Assembly (NCBI GenBank): GCA_016937155.1
Contig: JAFGWM010000038.1
Location: 62,001 to 126,000 of the forward strand
Direction: 5' to 3'
DNA length: 64,000 nucleotides
Source of the DNA: Deltaproteobacteria bacterium
Lineage (GTDB): Bacteria; Myxococcota_A; Polyangia; HGW-17
The notes beneath the pieces were generated by a model. It saw only the letters and a list, made by a program, of their open reading frames with translations, did not search any database and was not told where the DNA came from. Of this stretch, positions 39,553 to 48,358 are shown piece by piece. A program made the position numbers and the translations under genes. The number at the start of each line of letters is the position of its first letter. Position 1 is the first letter of the stretch.

Positions 39553-40680
39553 TTAGGGAAGTGAATTTATAAATTTTTTCATAATATTAAAGTGTTCATC
39601 AATAATCACTGGGAATCCCGTATACCGTTTGAATCCATTTTCCAGCTCATTATCGAGAAACATTGAAGTTCTCCCCACACTAAGAGTATCTGCTTTAATA
39701 ATATCTCTGACACCCCTCAATGCTCTGGAAATTTCATGAACCGGAACTTTTTCAATCAGGGATGAAAAAAATCTTCTCTGAAAACCATCTATACCCATAA
39801 GATTCAGTGATTCACTGACACCCCTTCCACGCCCATCCTCATGAATTAACAGTGAAGGTACACGTCTGGAAATGAAATGCAGATGTGCATGTACACGATA
39901 TCCCACATGCAGATCACAAGTATTATAGAAATCTATATTTTTAAGATCCCATGCACCATCCACAATAGTAAAACCCATTTTTTCAACTTTATTTCTTATA
40001 TAATTATCATTTTTCTCATTGGATCTTGGAGTAAATTCATCATCTGCATTCAACCCCCTGTGGAAACAACAGAAAAGTTCACTTTCTGGAAACTTTTTTC
40101 TCAGCATTGCTGCCATATCAATACTCTGATCTCTAAAAAGATGTTTCTGGGCAGGAGTATATACAAGTTTCCTGATTTTTTCCGGAGGATAAAACTTCCT
40201 GTTTATTGAGGGAAGATGGTACCACACCGGGCATCCAGTCATGAGAGCATTCTCTATCCCATTCCTCTTAAGAATTTCCAGAGTATGGTAATCCCGGCAT
40301 GAAACAAACTCAGATTCTCTGGATATTCTTTTCAGAAGAGTCATTGAATCAGAAGTGAAGTTATAATTTCTAATCGTTGCAAAATCACCAGGCTCACCTT
40401 TCCATCCAAGACCCATTGGTATAATTGGAACCCTGATTTTACTGGTATCAGGAACAAACTTGTAAACCCCTGGATAAAAGTGTGGCTGAAATCCTGGGCC
40501 ACCAAGAATTATTACTGCTGAAGACCTGTTAATAATCTCAAGATGAGGCTCCAGATTTTCCCATGAAGGAAGCTGGACATGTTCATGTTCCGGCCTGAAA
40601 TGAGAAAGTAATTTTCTGGCTCTATCAGTTATAAGAAAATCCCCAATATTTTTTTTTGCACCACTTAGAACTATATACAT
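39553..40680 (-). CDS. Polysaccharide pyruvyl transferase family protein
   Basis: NIGDFLITDRARKLL, SSAVIILGGPGFQPHFYPG, CDLHVGYRVHAHLHFISRRVPSLLI. Confidence 0.78.
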   Translation of the reverse strand: MYIVLSGAKKNIGDFLITDRARKLLSHFRPEHEHVQLPSWENLEPHLEIINRSSAVIILGGPGFQPHFYPGVYKFVPDTSKIRVPIIPMGLGWKGEPGDFATIRNYNFTSDSMTLLKRISRESEFVSCRDYHTLEILKRNGIENALMTGCPVWYHLPSINRKFYPPEKIRKLVYTPAQKHLFRDQSIDMAAMLRKKFPESELFCCFHRGLNADDEFTPRSNEKNDNYIRNKVEKMGFTIVDGAWDLKNIDFYNTCDLHVGYRVHAHLHFISRRVPSLLIHEDGRGRGVSESLNLMGIDGFQRRFFSSLIEKVPVHEISRALRGVRDIIKADTLSVGRTSMFLDNELENGFKRYTGFPVIIDEHFNIMKKFINSLP

Positions 40681-40695
40681 GTTGATCCCTTCAAC

Positions 40696-41760
40696 CTAAA
40701 GATGTTCCCAGGTTAAAAATTCATCTTCAGGAAGGTTCTTTTTCAGTTTTCTCCCAAGAACCTTTTCCAGTTCCCCCGGAGAAATTCCTGCTCCCGGTCT
40801 TTTAAAAGTAACCATATCTTTTGAAAGAATCTCTCCCTCATTCAAATTTCTTACAGCTACAATACTTCTTCTGGCCTGTTTTCTGGAACCGGTCTCACAT
40901 GCCAGAGGCTCTTTTCTGTACTGTCCGTTAATTTCCTTTATCATTTTACAATTATTTACAAATATTTTCAGGTCATCAGGATCCATGGCATGATAATGAT
41001 CATTTCCCTTAAGGGTTTTATCCAGAGTGAAATGCTTTTCAATAACCTGTGCACCGTAGAGCCACGCAGTAGTAAGCACCATCATTGAAAAATCAGGTCT
41101 GGTATGATCACTGTATCCGGAAATGTAATCTGGAAAAACAGCCCGGAGATGCTTGATCATATTCAGGTTCGCATCCTCAAACATAGTAGGATAAGATAAA
41201 ACACAGTGCATAATACATATCCTGGTGTTTCCGGTTTCTTCAACTGCGGCAACAGCACGTTCAATTTCCCCGATTGTAGAAGCCCCTGTGGACAGCAGCA
41301 CCGGCTTTCCTTTTTCTGATATATGTCTGATAAAGGGTAAGTTTGTAATGTCAGATGAGGATATCTTATAAAAAGGCATTAACTCTTCAAGATAGTCAGC
41401 AGAACCGAAATCAAAGGGGGTGGAGCAAAATATTCCACCTGTTTTTTCAGTAAACCTGGCCAGTTCCCTGTACTCCTCTTCACCAAAATGATCAAATTTT
41501 TTAAAGAGTTCATACTGTGAATTTGTTGGTTCTTCAGTCTGATCCCAGTATGCAGGTGAATTTTTTGAAGCAATCTTGCCAGCCTTGTATGACTGAAACT
41601 TAACAGCGTGAGCCCCACTTTCCAGAGCACTTAATATCATTTTTTTTGCTGCTTCAATTACAGATATTCCATATTTTTCTGCAATATCATAGTAATTAAC
41701 TCCTATTTCAGCAATAATGAAGGGATTGGCTTCACCAGATAATTCTTTTAAAAAACTCAT
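40696..41760 (-). CDS. N-acetylneuraminate/pseudaminate synthase family protein with C-terminal SAF domain
   Basis: PFIIAEIGVNYYD, AVKFQSYKAGKIAS, FYKISSSDITNLPFIRHI, GYSDHT, VIEKHFTLDKTLKGNDHYHAMDPDDL, RRSIVAVRNLNEGEILSKDMVTFKRPGAGI. Confidence 0.88.
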   Translation of the reverse strand: MSFLKELSGEANPFIIAEIGVNYYDIAEKYGISVIEAAKKMILSALESGAHAVKFQSYKAGKIASKNSPAYWDQTEEPTNSQYELFKKFDHFGEEEYRELARFTEKTGGIFCSTPFDFGSADYLEELMPFYKISSSDITNLPFIRHISEKGKPVLLSTGASTIGEIERAVAAVEETGNTRICIMHCVLSYPTMFEDANLNMIKHLRAVFPDYISGYSDHTRPDFSMMVLTTAWLYGAQVIEKHFTLDKTLKGNDHYHAMDPDDLKIFVNNCKMIKEINGQYRKEPLACETGSRKQARRSIVAVRNLNEGEILSKDMVTFKRPGAGISPGELEKVLGRKLKKNLPEDEFLTWEHL

Positions 41761-41765
41761 TGTAA

Positions 41766-43430
41766 TTATTTCCTCTCTATTGCTCTTTTTTCAAATTCAC
41801 CCAGAATTAAACCGAGAACATTTTCAAATCCGGATCTTAAATCATTCTGAAGCATCAGTGTATGGCACTTTTTCCTTAACTCCAGATTGGTTATAAGTTC
41901 CATTGCTGTGTCAGAAAGTTCCTGTATGCTGACCTCTGTTCCCAGACCGAGATTAATAATTCCATTCTCACTTCTGGCAAAGGTATGCTTTAGTTCCCTA
42001 TTGTTCTGAGCCATAATTATAACTGGAGTTCCCAGAGAAGCTATTTCATATACCGTTCTTCCTGCACTGGCAAAAATAAGATCCGCCTGATACATGAATT
42101 TACTAATATTTTTAATATCCTGTAACAAATGAATATCAAGGTAAGAGTCCTTGATTCTGGATTTTAATCGTTCGATATGCTCATACCCCAAACCAAGCAC
42201 TATAGTGATAGTGATATTTTCCATTTTCAGAATTTCAAGGGCATTTATCACTTTTTCTGTGTAGTTGTGCTGATCTGTACCTCCAAAAGTAATAAGGATC
42301 TCCCTAACCTCACTGGATACATCACGTGGATTTAACATGAAAAATTCATCCCTCAGGAGATACCATTCTTTTCCGAAATAGTGATTCTTAACCGGATATG
42401 ATTCCTCGTAAAGTGCATTTATCACAATATCAGCTACTTTGGAACCATTTCCCATATCTTCAAAATTTACACAGAAGTAATTATCTTTTTTGAGTTTTTC
42501 CATATAATCAGAAGAAGTATCCAGTATATCATTTATAACTATATCAGGTTTAAATTCGTCAACTATCCTGAATAGTTCTTCTTCATTTGTAAATGTCCTG
42601 TAAGGATAAAAGGAGGATGCAATTTTATCCACACCAAGGGAATGATTTTTGTCTGATACAAATAGCAACTCATGATCAATGAGCCTGGTGGCCAGCAAAA
42701 GCGTCCGGTAAACATGCCCCATCCCGATTCGATTGTATCCATCAACTCTGAAAAGAATTTTCTTTCTTTTCATAAGTTTTTCACAAACCCACCAGTCCAC
42801 ATAATGATCAATATCAATGGACTCGCTGGACTCTACTTCGAAAAGATCCACAATCTCTCCAAACCTCGAATCCGGTGTTACACAACTTCTTTTTGTAATT
42901 ACAAAACCCCCGGTCTCCCGGAATTTAGGTGGCAGGTATTGTCTGTTAAGTCGCTTCTCATACTCCGGAACAAACTTTTCATTTCTGACGGTCCAGGTAA
43001 GATGCCTGTCATCAACAGCACTTAAAACCGTATCGGAGTTCTTTTCAAAAAACCGTTCAATCGCACTATCGATTGTTTCGCTCTTCAAAAGGGGACTTGT
43101 GGGCTGAAGAGTAATTACCACATCATATTTTTCATTAAATTTTTTCTCACAGAATTTAACAGCATGAAATATCACCGGGTCAAGAGGAATACTATCAAGA
43201 GCAAGATTCTCAGGTCTCATAACAACATCACAACCAAAGGATTCCGCCACATGTTCAATTTCCTCATCATCAGTTGAAACCACCACATGATCTATTAAAC
43301 GGCTGGTTTTTGCATTCCCTATGGCCCAGGCAATAAGAGGTTTTCCATTCATATGTCTGATATTTTTTCTAGGTATACCCTTGGATCCGCCCCTGGCCGG
43401 TATGACAGCAATAATTTTTTTTATCGGCAT
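41766..43430 (-). CDS. Fusion: N-terminal CMP-nonulosonate cytidylyltransferase (NeuA/PseF-like) + C-terminal PseG-like hydrolase domain
   Basis: N-term IAVIPARGGSKGIPRKNIRHMNGKPLIAWAI and LQPTSPLLKSETIDSAIE; from ~aa 220 ILFRVDGYNRIGMGHVYRTLLLA, ILITFGGTDQHNYTEKVINAL, ADLIFASAGRTVYEIASLGTPVIIMAQNNREL. Confidence 0.88.
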   Translation of the reverse strand: MPIKKIIAVIPARGGSKGIPRKNIRHMNGKPLIAWAIGNAKTSRLIDHVVVSTDDEEIEHVAESFGCDVVMRPENLALDSIPLDPVIFHAVKFCEKKFNEKYDVVITLQPTSPLLKSETIDSAIERFFEKNSDTVLSAVDDRHLTWTVRNEKFVPEYEKRLNRQYLPPKFRETGGFVITKRSCVTPDSRFGEIVDLFEVESSESIDIDHYVDWWVCEKLMKRKKILFRVDGYNRIGMGHVYRTLLLATRLIDHELLFVSDKNHSLGVDKIASSFYPYRTFTNEEELFRIVDEFKPDIVINDILDTSSDYMEKLKKDNYFCVNFEDMGNGSKVADIVINALYEESYPVKNHYFGKEWYLLRDEFFMLNPRDVSSEVREILITFGGTDQHNYTEKVINALEILKMENITITIVLGLGYEHIERLKSRIKDSYLDIHLLQDIKNISKFMYQADLIFASAGRTVYEIASLGTPVIIMAQNNRELKHTFARSENGIINLGLGTEVSIQELSDTAMELITNLELRKKCHTLMLQNDLRSGFENVLGLILGEFEKRAIERK

Positions 43431-43570
43431 TAAAAACTCCTGATAAAACCAAGTTCCGCAAATTACACTTTAGGATATTGCCCTGAAACAGAGAATCCCA
43501 ACTGTAGTGCAACACTACTTTTCAGGAGTTTACAAGTCAACTTTTATAATGATTCTGTATTATGGAATTT

Positions 43571-44026
43571 TCAGTTCCCGAACTGAAGTACAATCATAAA
43601 TTTCCGGTCATCAAAATCAATAACTCTGCTTAGTACAGTGTTTCTTTTAAAAACATTTATCTGATGATCCATCCCATATATAATTGATGGAAGTGAAATT
43701 GTAAAATCTTTACCATCCAGTTGAAACCATGTCTTCAATTGACCTGCTACAATATTCACCATTTCCCCAACTCCGTCACCAAGACTTTCTTCATCCACTT
43801 CATCAGTTTGAATTCCCAGCATCAGAGACACAAGATGTTTACCAGTGTCTTCCGGGAATTGAAGTGAGACCTGACCATTTATTTCACCATGTCTGAATGT
43901 GATAATACCGCTGACGAATACAGAATCCGTACTTGAATCAACAATGTTCAGGCTGTCATCGATCCCCATCATCATAGAAAGCATTTCCCTGGTTCCTGTA
44001 ACAGCAGCATCCATATACTCATTCAT
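43571..44026 (-). CDS. CheX-like chemotaxis phosphatase/CheC-CheX family
   Basis: MDAAVTGTREMLSMMMG, DSVFVSGIITFRHGEINGQVSLQFPE, GDGVGEMVNIVAGQLKT. Confidence 0.8.
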   Translation of the reverse strand: MNEYMDAAVTGTREMLSMMMGIDDSLNIVDSSTDSVFVSGIITFRHGEINGQVSLQFPEDTGKHLVSLMLGIQTDEVDEESLGDGVGEMVNIVAGQLKTWFQLDGKDFTISLPSIIYGMDHQINVFKRNTVLSRVIDFDDRKFMIVLQFGN

Positions 44027-44115
44027 GTCATCACCTCCAAACTAACTATGATCAGAATCGTATGTTTTTTTTTAAATGTTAGATCTTTTTCAATTTTTTT
44101 CCTGTAATTTTAATA

Positions 44116-44215
44116 TTCTGTTGAAGCCTTTGAGCATACATAAATTTGCTTTGGGAAAAATATAGTTCTGTTGAAGCCTTTGAGCATACATAAATTTGCT
44201 TTGGGAAAAATATAG
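44116..44215. repeat. Perfect tandem duplication, 2 x 50 bp (ttctgttgaagcctttgagcatacataaatttgctttgggaaaaatatag)
   Basis: Copies 44116-44165 and 44166-44215, no spacer. Confidence 0.95.
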
Positions 44216-44330
44216 TATTGAGCGTTCCGGGGACTGTAATAAACAGTAAAAATCCCTTGATAAAAAAGAAACAATGGAGGACAAAGAATAGGATATATCG
44301 TAGCAGATAACCGAAAGGAGATTTCATAAA

Positions 44331-45422
44331 ATGACAAGAAAACATAATTTCTATGCTGGTCCCGCTGTATTACCTGTATGGGCAGTTGAAAAAGCACAGT
44401 CTGCACTTATGGAATATATGGACAGCGGAGTAGGTATCACTGAGATGAGTCACAGAACCACTTATTTCGATGATATACTGAATGGGGCAATTGCCTCCGT
44501 AAAAAAACTTTATAAACTGAGTGATGACTATCATGTTCTTTTCGTGCAGGGTGGAGCATCCATGGTTATGGCTATATCAGCTCTGAACTTCTGTCGTGAG
44601 GGGAAAAAATCTCAGTTTGTTGATACAGGTACCTGGTCCAGAAGAGCAATTCTTGAATCATCCAGAACCAGTGCAGTCACAGATGTTATCTGGAGTGGTA
44701 AGGACGTTAACTACAGTCATCTTCCGGATATTGACAGTCTCCAGTTTGATGATGATGCTTCATTTGTGCATATCACAAGCAACAATACAATAGCAGGAAC
44801 TCAATATAAAAAGTTTCCATCTACAAAAGCCCCTCTTTTTGTGGACATGTCATCTGATTTCTTTTCCCGTCCTGTTGATGCATCACAGTTTTCATTAATT
44901 TACGGTGGACTTCAAAAAAACCTCGGACCAGCAGGAGCCGCAATGGTTATTGTTCACAAAGATATGCTGGAAAAAATACCACAGGGTCTTAGTGAAATGC
45001 TGGATCTTGGGGTTTATGCCAAGAAAAACAGTATCTACAACACCCCTCCTGTGTTTACAATTTTTGTGACACATCTCGTGCTCCGATGGATTGACGAAGT
45101 AATAGGTGGTCTTGAAAACATGCACAATCATAACCTGAAAAAAGCCGCTTACATATATGATGCCATAGATGAGTCCAATGGATTTTATTCAGGTGCTGTT
45201 GATGTTAAGGATGATAGAAGTCTTATGAACATCACTTTCAAATGTAAAAATGAAGAACTCGACAAGTTGTTCCTCAAGGAAACAACAGCTCTTGGATTTA
45301 TGGGACTAAAAGGACATCGAAGTGTTGGTGGTTTGAGAGCCAGCACCTACAACTCCTGCCCTATGGAAAGTGCAAATGCACTGGGAAGTTTTATGACTGA
45401 TTTTGCTAAAAAACATGGCTGA
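44331..45422 (+). CDS. serC: Phosphoserine aminotransferase
   Basis: HNFYAGPAVLPVWAVEKAQ, GITEMSHRT, VLFVQGGASMVM, FVDMSSDFFSRPVDASQFSLIYGGLQKNLGPAG; upstream AAAGGAG. Confidence 0.96.
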   Translation: MTRKHNFYAGPAVLPVWAVEKAQSALMEYMDSGVGITEMSHRTTYFDDILNGAIASVKKLYKLSDDYHVLFVQGGASMVMAISALNFCREGKKSQFVDTGTWSRRAILESSRTSAVTDVIWSGKDVNYSHLPDIDSLQFDDDASFVHITSNNTIAGTQYKKFPSTKAPLFVDMSSDFFSRPVDASQFSLIYGGLQKNLGPAGAAMVIVHKDMLEKIPQGLSEMLDLGVYAKKNSIYNTPPVFTIFVTHLVLRWIDEVIGGLENMHNHNLKKAAYIYDAIDESNGFYSGAVDVKDDRSLMNITFKCKNEELDKLFLKETTALGFMGLKGHRSVGGLRASTYNSCPMESANALGSFMTDFAKKHG

Positions 45423-45429
45423 TTAAATC

Positions 45430-45864
45430 ATGGAACTTGATCCAAGACTGATTCAGAAAGCAATTCATTTAAAAAACTCTGATTTTTTCTCTGGATTAAG
45501 TATTGAAATTCTTATTGAAATAGCAAAGTTATGTCAGGAAATAAATCTAATCAAAGGGGATATCCTTTTCAATCAGGGTGATATAGCTGATGGACTCTAT
45601 TTTATTCTCGACGGTTCGGTGGATGTTGTAATTGGAGGAAACCCTGTCAATACCATGTCCAGCGGAGAAGTCCTCGGAGAAATTGCACTTATTGACTCAG
45701 GAACGAGAAGCGCTACTATAAGGGCATCCTCATCCACTTCAATTTTAAAAATTTCTCCTGATCTTTTTGATGAAATACTTGAGGATTTCTCTGATGTGGC
45801 AAAACAGACTATGACCACACTTGTTAAAATAATCCGAACAATTAGAAAACGTATGAACGACTAG
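45430..45864 (+). CDS. Cyclic nucleotide-binding domain protein (stand-alone)
   Basis: KGDILFNQGDIADGLYFILDGSVDVV...SSGEVLGEIALIDSGTRSATIRASSST; no HTH. Confidence 0.85.
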   Translation: MELDPRLIQKAIHLKNSDFFSGLSIEILIEIAKLCQEINLIKGDILFNQGDIADGLYFILDGSVDVVIGGNPVNTMSSGEVLGEIALIDSGTRSATIRASSSTSILKISPDLFDEILEDFSDVAKQTMTTLVKIIRTIRKRMND

Positions 45865-46499
45865 GTTCTTAAAGTCAACAGTTCCAGAGGGTTATCCAGA
45901 AGTATATCAGATGACAGTTTTTCCAACTGAGGTCGGCTCCTGAACCCCCAACTCACCAGACAACTTTTCAATCCAGTGTTTTTTGCGGTTTGATAGTCGA
46001 TTTCTGTATCCCCTATCATTACTGAATCTCCAGCTTTCTGTCCCAGTTTCTCCAGAGCTCTTTCACAACCATAGGGATGAGGTTTTGACGGATTTACCTC
46101 GGAAGCACTGTACACAAAATCAAAATACTTTTTCAAATCCAGTATATTCAGGGTTTCTTCAGTATATACAGGAGTTTTATTTGTAACAATTGCCTTTGGT
46201 ACATCGGAAAATTCTTCCAGAACCTGCAGTATTCCAGGATAAAGTACACTTTCGACTACAATATTATTCAGATATACTTCAGAAAAATACTTTTGTGCTT
46301 TTTTATAGAGTTCCTCATTAAATTCATCTCCAAGACAATCCAGAATAAGTTTTCCCGGACCTTTTCCAAGATATGACTTAACTTTTTCTCCCCCTGGAAA
46401 TTCAAGACCCAGAAAAAACATTGTCTTTTCAACAGCATTGATTATATCAGGACTGGTATCCACAAGTGTACCATCCAAATCAAAAAGTAAAGCACCCAT
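45861..46499 (-). CDS. HAD hydrolase, phosphoglycolate phosphatase-like
   Basis: GALLFDLDGTLVDTSPDI, KAIVTNKTP, MIGDTEIDYQTAKNTGLKSCLVSWGFRS. Confidence 0.88.
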   Translation of the reverse strand: MGALLFDLDGTLVDTSPDIINAVEKTMFFLGLEFPGGEKVKSYLGKGPGKLILDCLGDEFNEELYKKAQKYFSEVYLNNIVVESVLYPGILQVLEEFSDVPKAIVTNKTPVYTEETLNILDLKKYFDFVYSASEVNPSKPHPYGCERALEKLGQKAGDSVMIGDTEIDYQTAKNTGLKSCLVSWGFRSRPQLEKLSSDILLDNPLELLTLRT

Positions 46500-46531
46500 G
46501 TTATCTCTTTTCTTTGCTGTCACAACGGATT

Positions 46532-47041
46532 TTAGAATGGAGCAAATCCACTGTCAGCCCAGTAGATATTTTTAATTGAGTTGAGTTCATTGGAAAGATA
46601 GTCATAATGGGTTTTCTCCCAGTCAACCATATTTCCAAAAAAAGATTTTACCGTAATATCATCCGTAGACTCAAACAATTTTCTATAGTGTTCAATTGTG
46701 GATAATTCCAGTTGAAGTCCGATGGAGAGAGCACTCATTTCATAGTGCGCCTGAGCTGCCCTTTTTGTAAATTCAGGAGTAAAAAATGTCTTATCATTTT
46801 CCATCTCAGGAATTACTAATTTCTCCTCAGAAAAAACTCCTTTTTCAGCCAGACTTTTATACTGCAAAATAAGAAGTTCTTCGTGTTTTTTCTCTTCCTC
46901 AGCAAGTTCACGAAAAGTTGCTTTTCCCTGAACATCATCGGTCATGGAGCTGGCCATCATATAAAAATTATAGCCATCACGCTCAATCATTATACCTCTG
47001 GCTAATCCTTCGAGAATTTTTTTCTTTATTTCTTCCAGCAT
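46532..47041 (-). CDS. Ferritin-like domain protein (no rubredoxin domain)
   Basis: ERDGYNFYMMAS...FRELAEEEKKHEELL and ELSTIEHYRKLF...DWEKTHYDYL ExxH pairs. Confidence 0.8.
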   Translation of the reverse strand: MLEEIKKKILEGLARGIMIERDGYNFYMMASSMTDDVQGKATFRELAEEEKKHEELLILQYKSLAEKGVFSEEKLVIPEMENDKTFFTPEFTKRAAQAHYEMSALSIGLQLELSTIEHYRKLFESTDDITVKSFFGNMVDWEKTHYDYLSNELNSIKNIYWADSGFAPF

Positions 47042-47052
47042 TTCAGCCTCCT

Positions 47053-47571
47053 TTAATCAAGGTGTGGATGTTCATGCTCTAAAAACCATGCTGCAGGATC
47101 TGTATAGAAACTTTGCATATCAGTCAGTACAGAGTGGTGTTCCTTCTCTTCTTCAATCATTTTAAGAATAAATGCTTTTTCTTTTTCTTCAGTGGCCATT
47201 GAAAGGTATTTTTCATAGTATTTTACTGCTGATGATTCAAACTCCACTCCGACTTCCAGAGCTTTAAGTTCATCACTTGAATCCGAAATCTGATCCTTGT
47301 GCTTTTTAGCAAGCTGTCTGAATATTTCACTTAAAGACGACTGTTTGTGGGATGGAAGATTATCAAGATCAACAGACCAGTCCTCTTTGTTTGTAATTGC
47401 AGAATAAATTTCCTTTATTCTTTCAATATGAACGAGTTCATCATCCCTGAGCATAGTAAATACTGTTTTCCCTACTTCATTGGAAACTTTTTCAACTATT
47501 TCTGAATAAAATTTATAGCCCTTTTCTTCCAGAGTAAGGGCTGCTGATAACATTTCACCAAGTTTTTCCAT
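47053..47571 (-). CDS. Ferritin-like domain protein (no rubredoxin domain)
   Basis: EEKGYKFYSEIV...LRDDELVHIERI and EFESSAVKYYEKYL...EEEKEHHSVL. Confidence 0.8.
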   Translation of the reverse strand: MEKLGEMLSAALTLEEKGYKFYSEIVEKVSNEVGKTVFTMLRDDELVHIERIKEIYSAITNKEDWSVDLDNLPSHKQSSLSEIFRQLAKKHKDQISDSSDELKALEVGVEFESSAVKYYEKYLSMATEEKEKAFILKMIEEEKEHHSVLTDMQSFYTDPAAWFLEHEHPHLD

Positions 47572-47594
47572 TTAAAACTCCTGAACAAAAAGTA

Positions 47595-48170
47595 TTAATA
47601 ATTCAAAGCCTCAATTTCGTAATAACCCTGTGGGTGCTGACAAACAGGACAAATCTTTGGAGCTTCTTTTCCTTCAAAAATAAAACCACATTTGATACAG
47701 GCCCATCTCTGAGGTTCATCTCTTTTGAAAACCTGCTCTTTCTCTATATTTTCAAGCAACTTCAGGTATCTCTTCTCGTGCTCAGCTTCAACTTTGGCGA
47801 GATTTCGATAGAAAAGAGCGATATCCTTAAAGCCCTCTTTTTCGGCAGTATCTGCGAATTCCGGGTAGAGTACACTCCATTCTTCATTCTCACCCATAGC
47901 TGCTGCCTTGAGATTCTCAGATGTTGTACCGATCCTCCCTGCGGGATATGAAGCTGTAATTTCCAGATCTCCACCCTCAAGCCACTGAAACATTCTTTTG
48001 GCGTGCTGCTCTTCATTCATGGCTGTTTCCATGAAGATTGCACTTATTTGTTCATAGCCTTCTTTTTTTGCAGTTTTAGCAAAAAATGTGTAACGATTCT
48101 TTGCCTGAGATTCTCCTGCAAAGCTTTTCAACAGATTTTTTTCGGTTTCAGTTCCTTTTACACCTGACAT
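47595..48170 (-). CDS. rbr: Rubrerythrin
   Basis: Ferritin-like N-terminus (ESQAKNRYTFFAKTAKKEGYEQISAIFMETAMNEEQHAKRMF) plus rubredoxin-like WACIKCGFIFEGKEAPKICPVCQHPQGYYE. Confidence 0.93.
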   Translation of the reverse strand: MSGVKGTETEKNLLKSFAGESQAKNRYTFFAKTAKKEGYEQISAIFMETAMNEEQHAKRMFQWLEGGDLEITASYPAGRIGTTSENLKAAAMGENEEWSVLYPEFADTAEKEGFKDIALFYRNLAKVEAEHEKRYLKLLENIEKEQVFKRDEPQRWACIKCGFIFEGKEAPKICPVCQHPQGYYEIEALNY

Positions 48171-48358
48171 ATTATCCTCCGTTTTGAGTTAAGGTATTCA
48201 ACATGGCGCTTACATTAGTAAAAACATGCACTGGTTACAAGGTTAAAAATTCGGATATTTTTTCCATTATTACTATCTAACCTTCAACCCGTGTTTGCAC
48301 TTTGAATTTTCGGTAGTATGATATTACGTCACACACAATAATCCCAAAGGAGTTATAC

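Noticed and set aside
43504-43518. GTAGTG-CAA-CACTAC hairpin followed by TTTT
   Set aside because: T-run is on the + strand where no gene ends; on the minus strand it lacks a U-tract, so not a supported terminator (could be an operator)
44079-44406. Small minus-strand ORFs with repeated YIFPKANLCMLKGFNR peptides
   Set aside because: They arise only because three frames read through the 50-bp tandem duplication; no RBS or homology support
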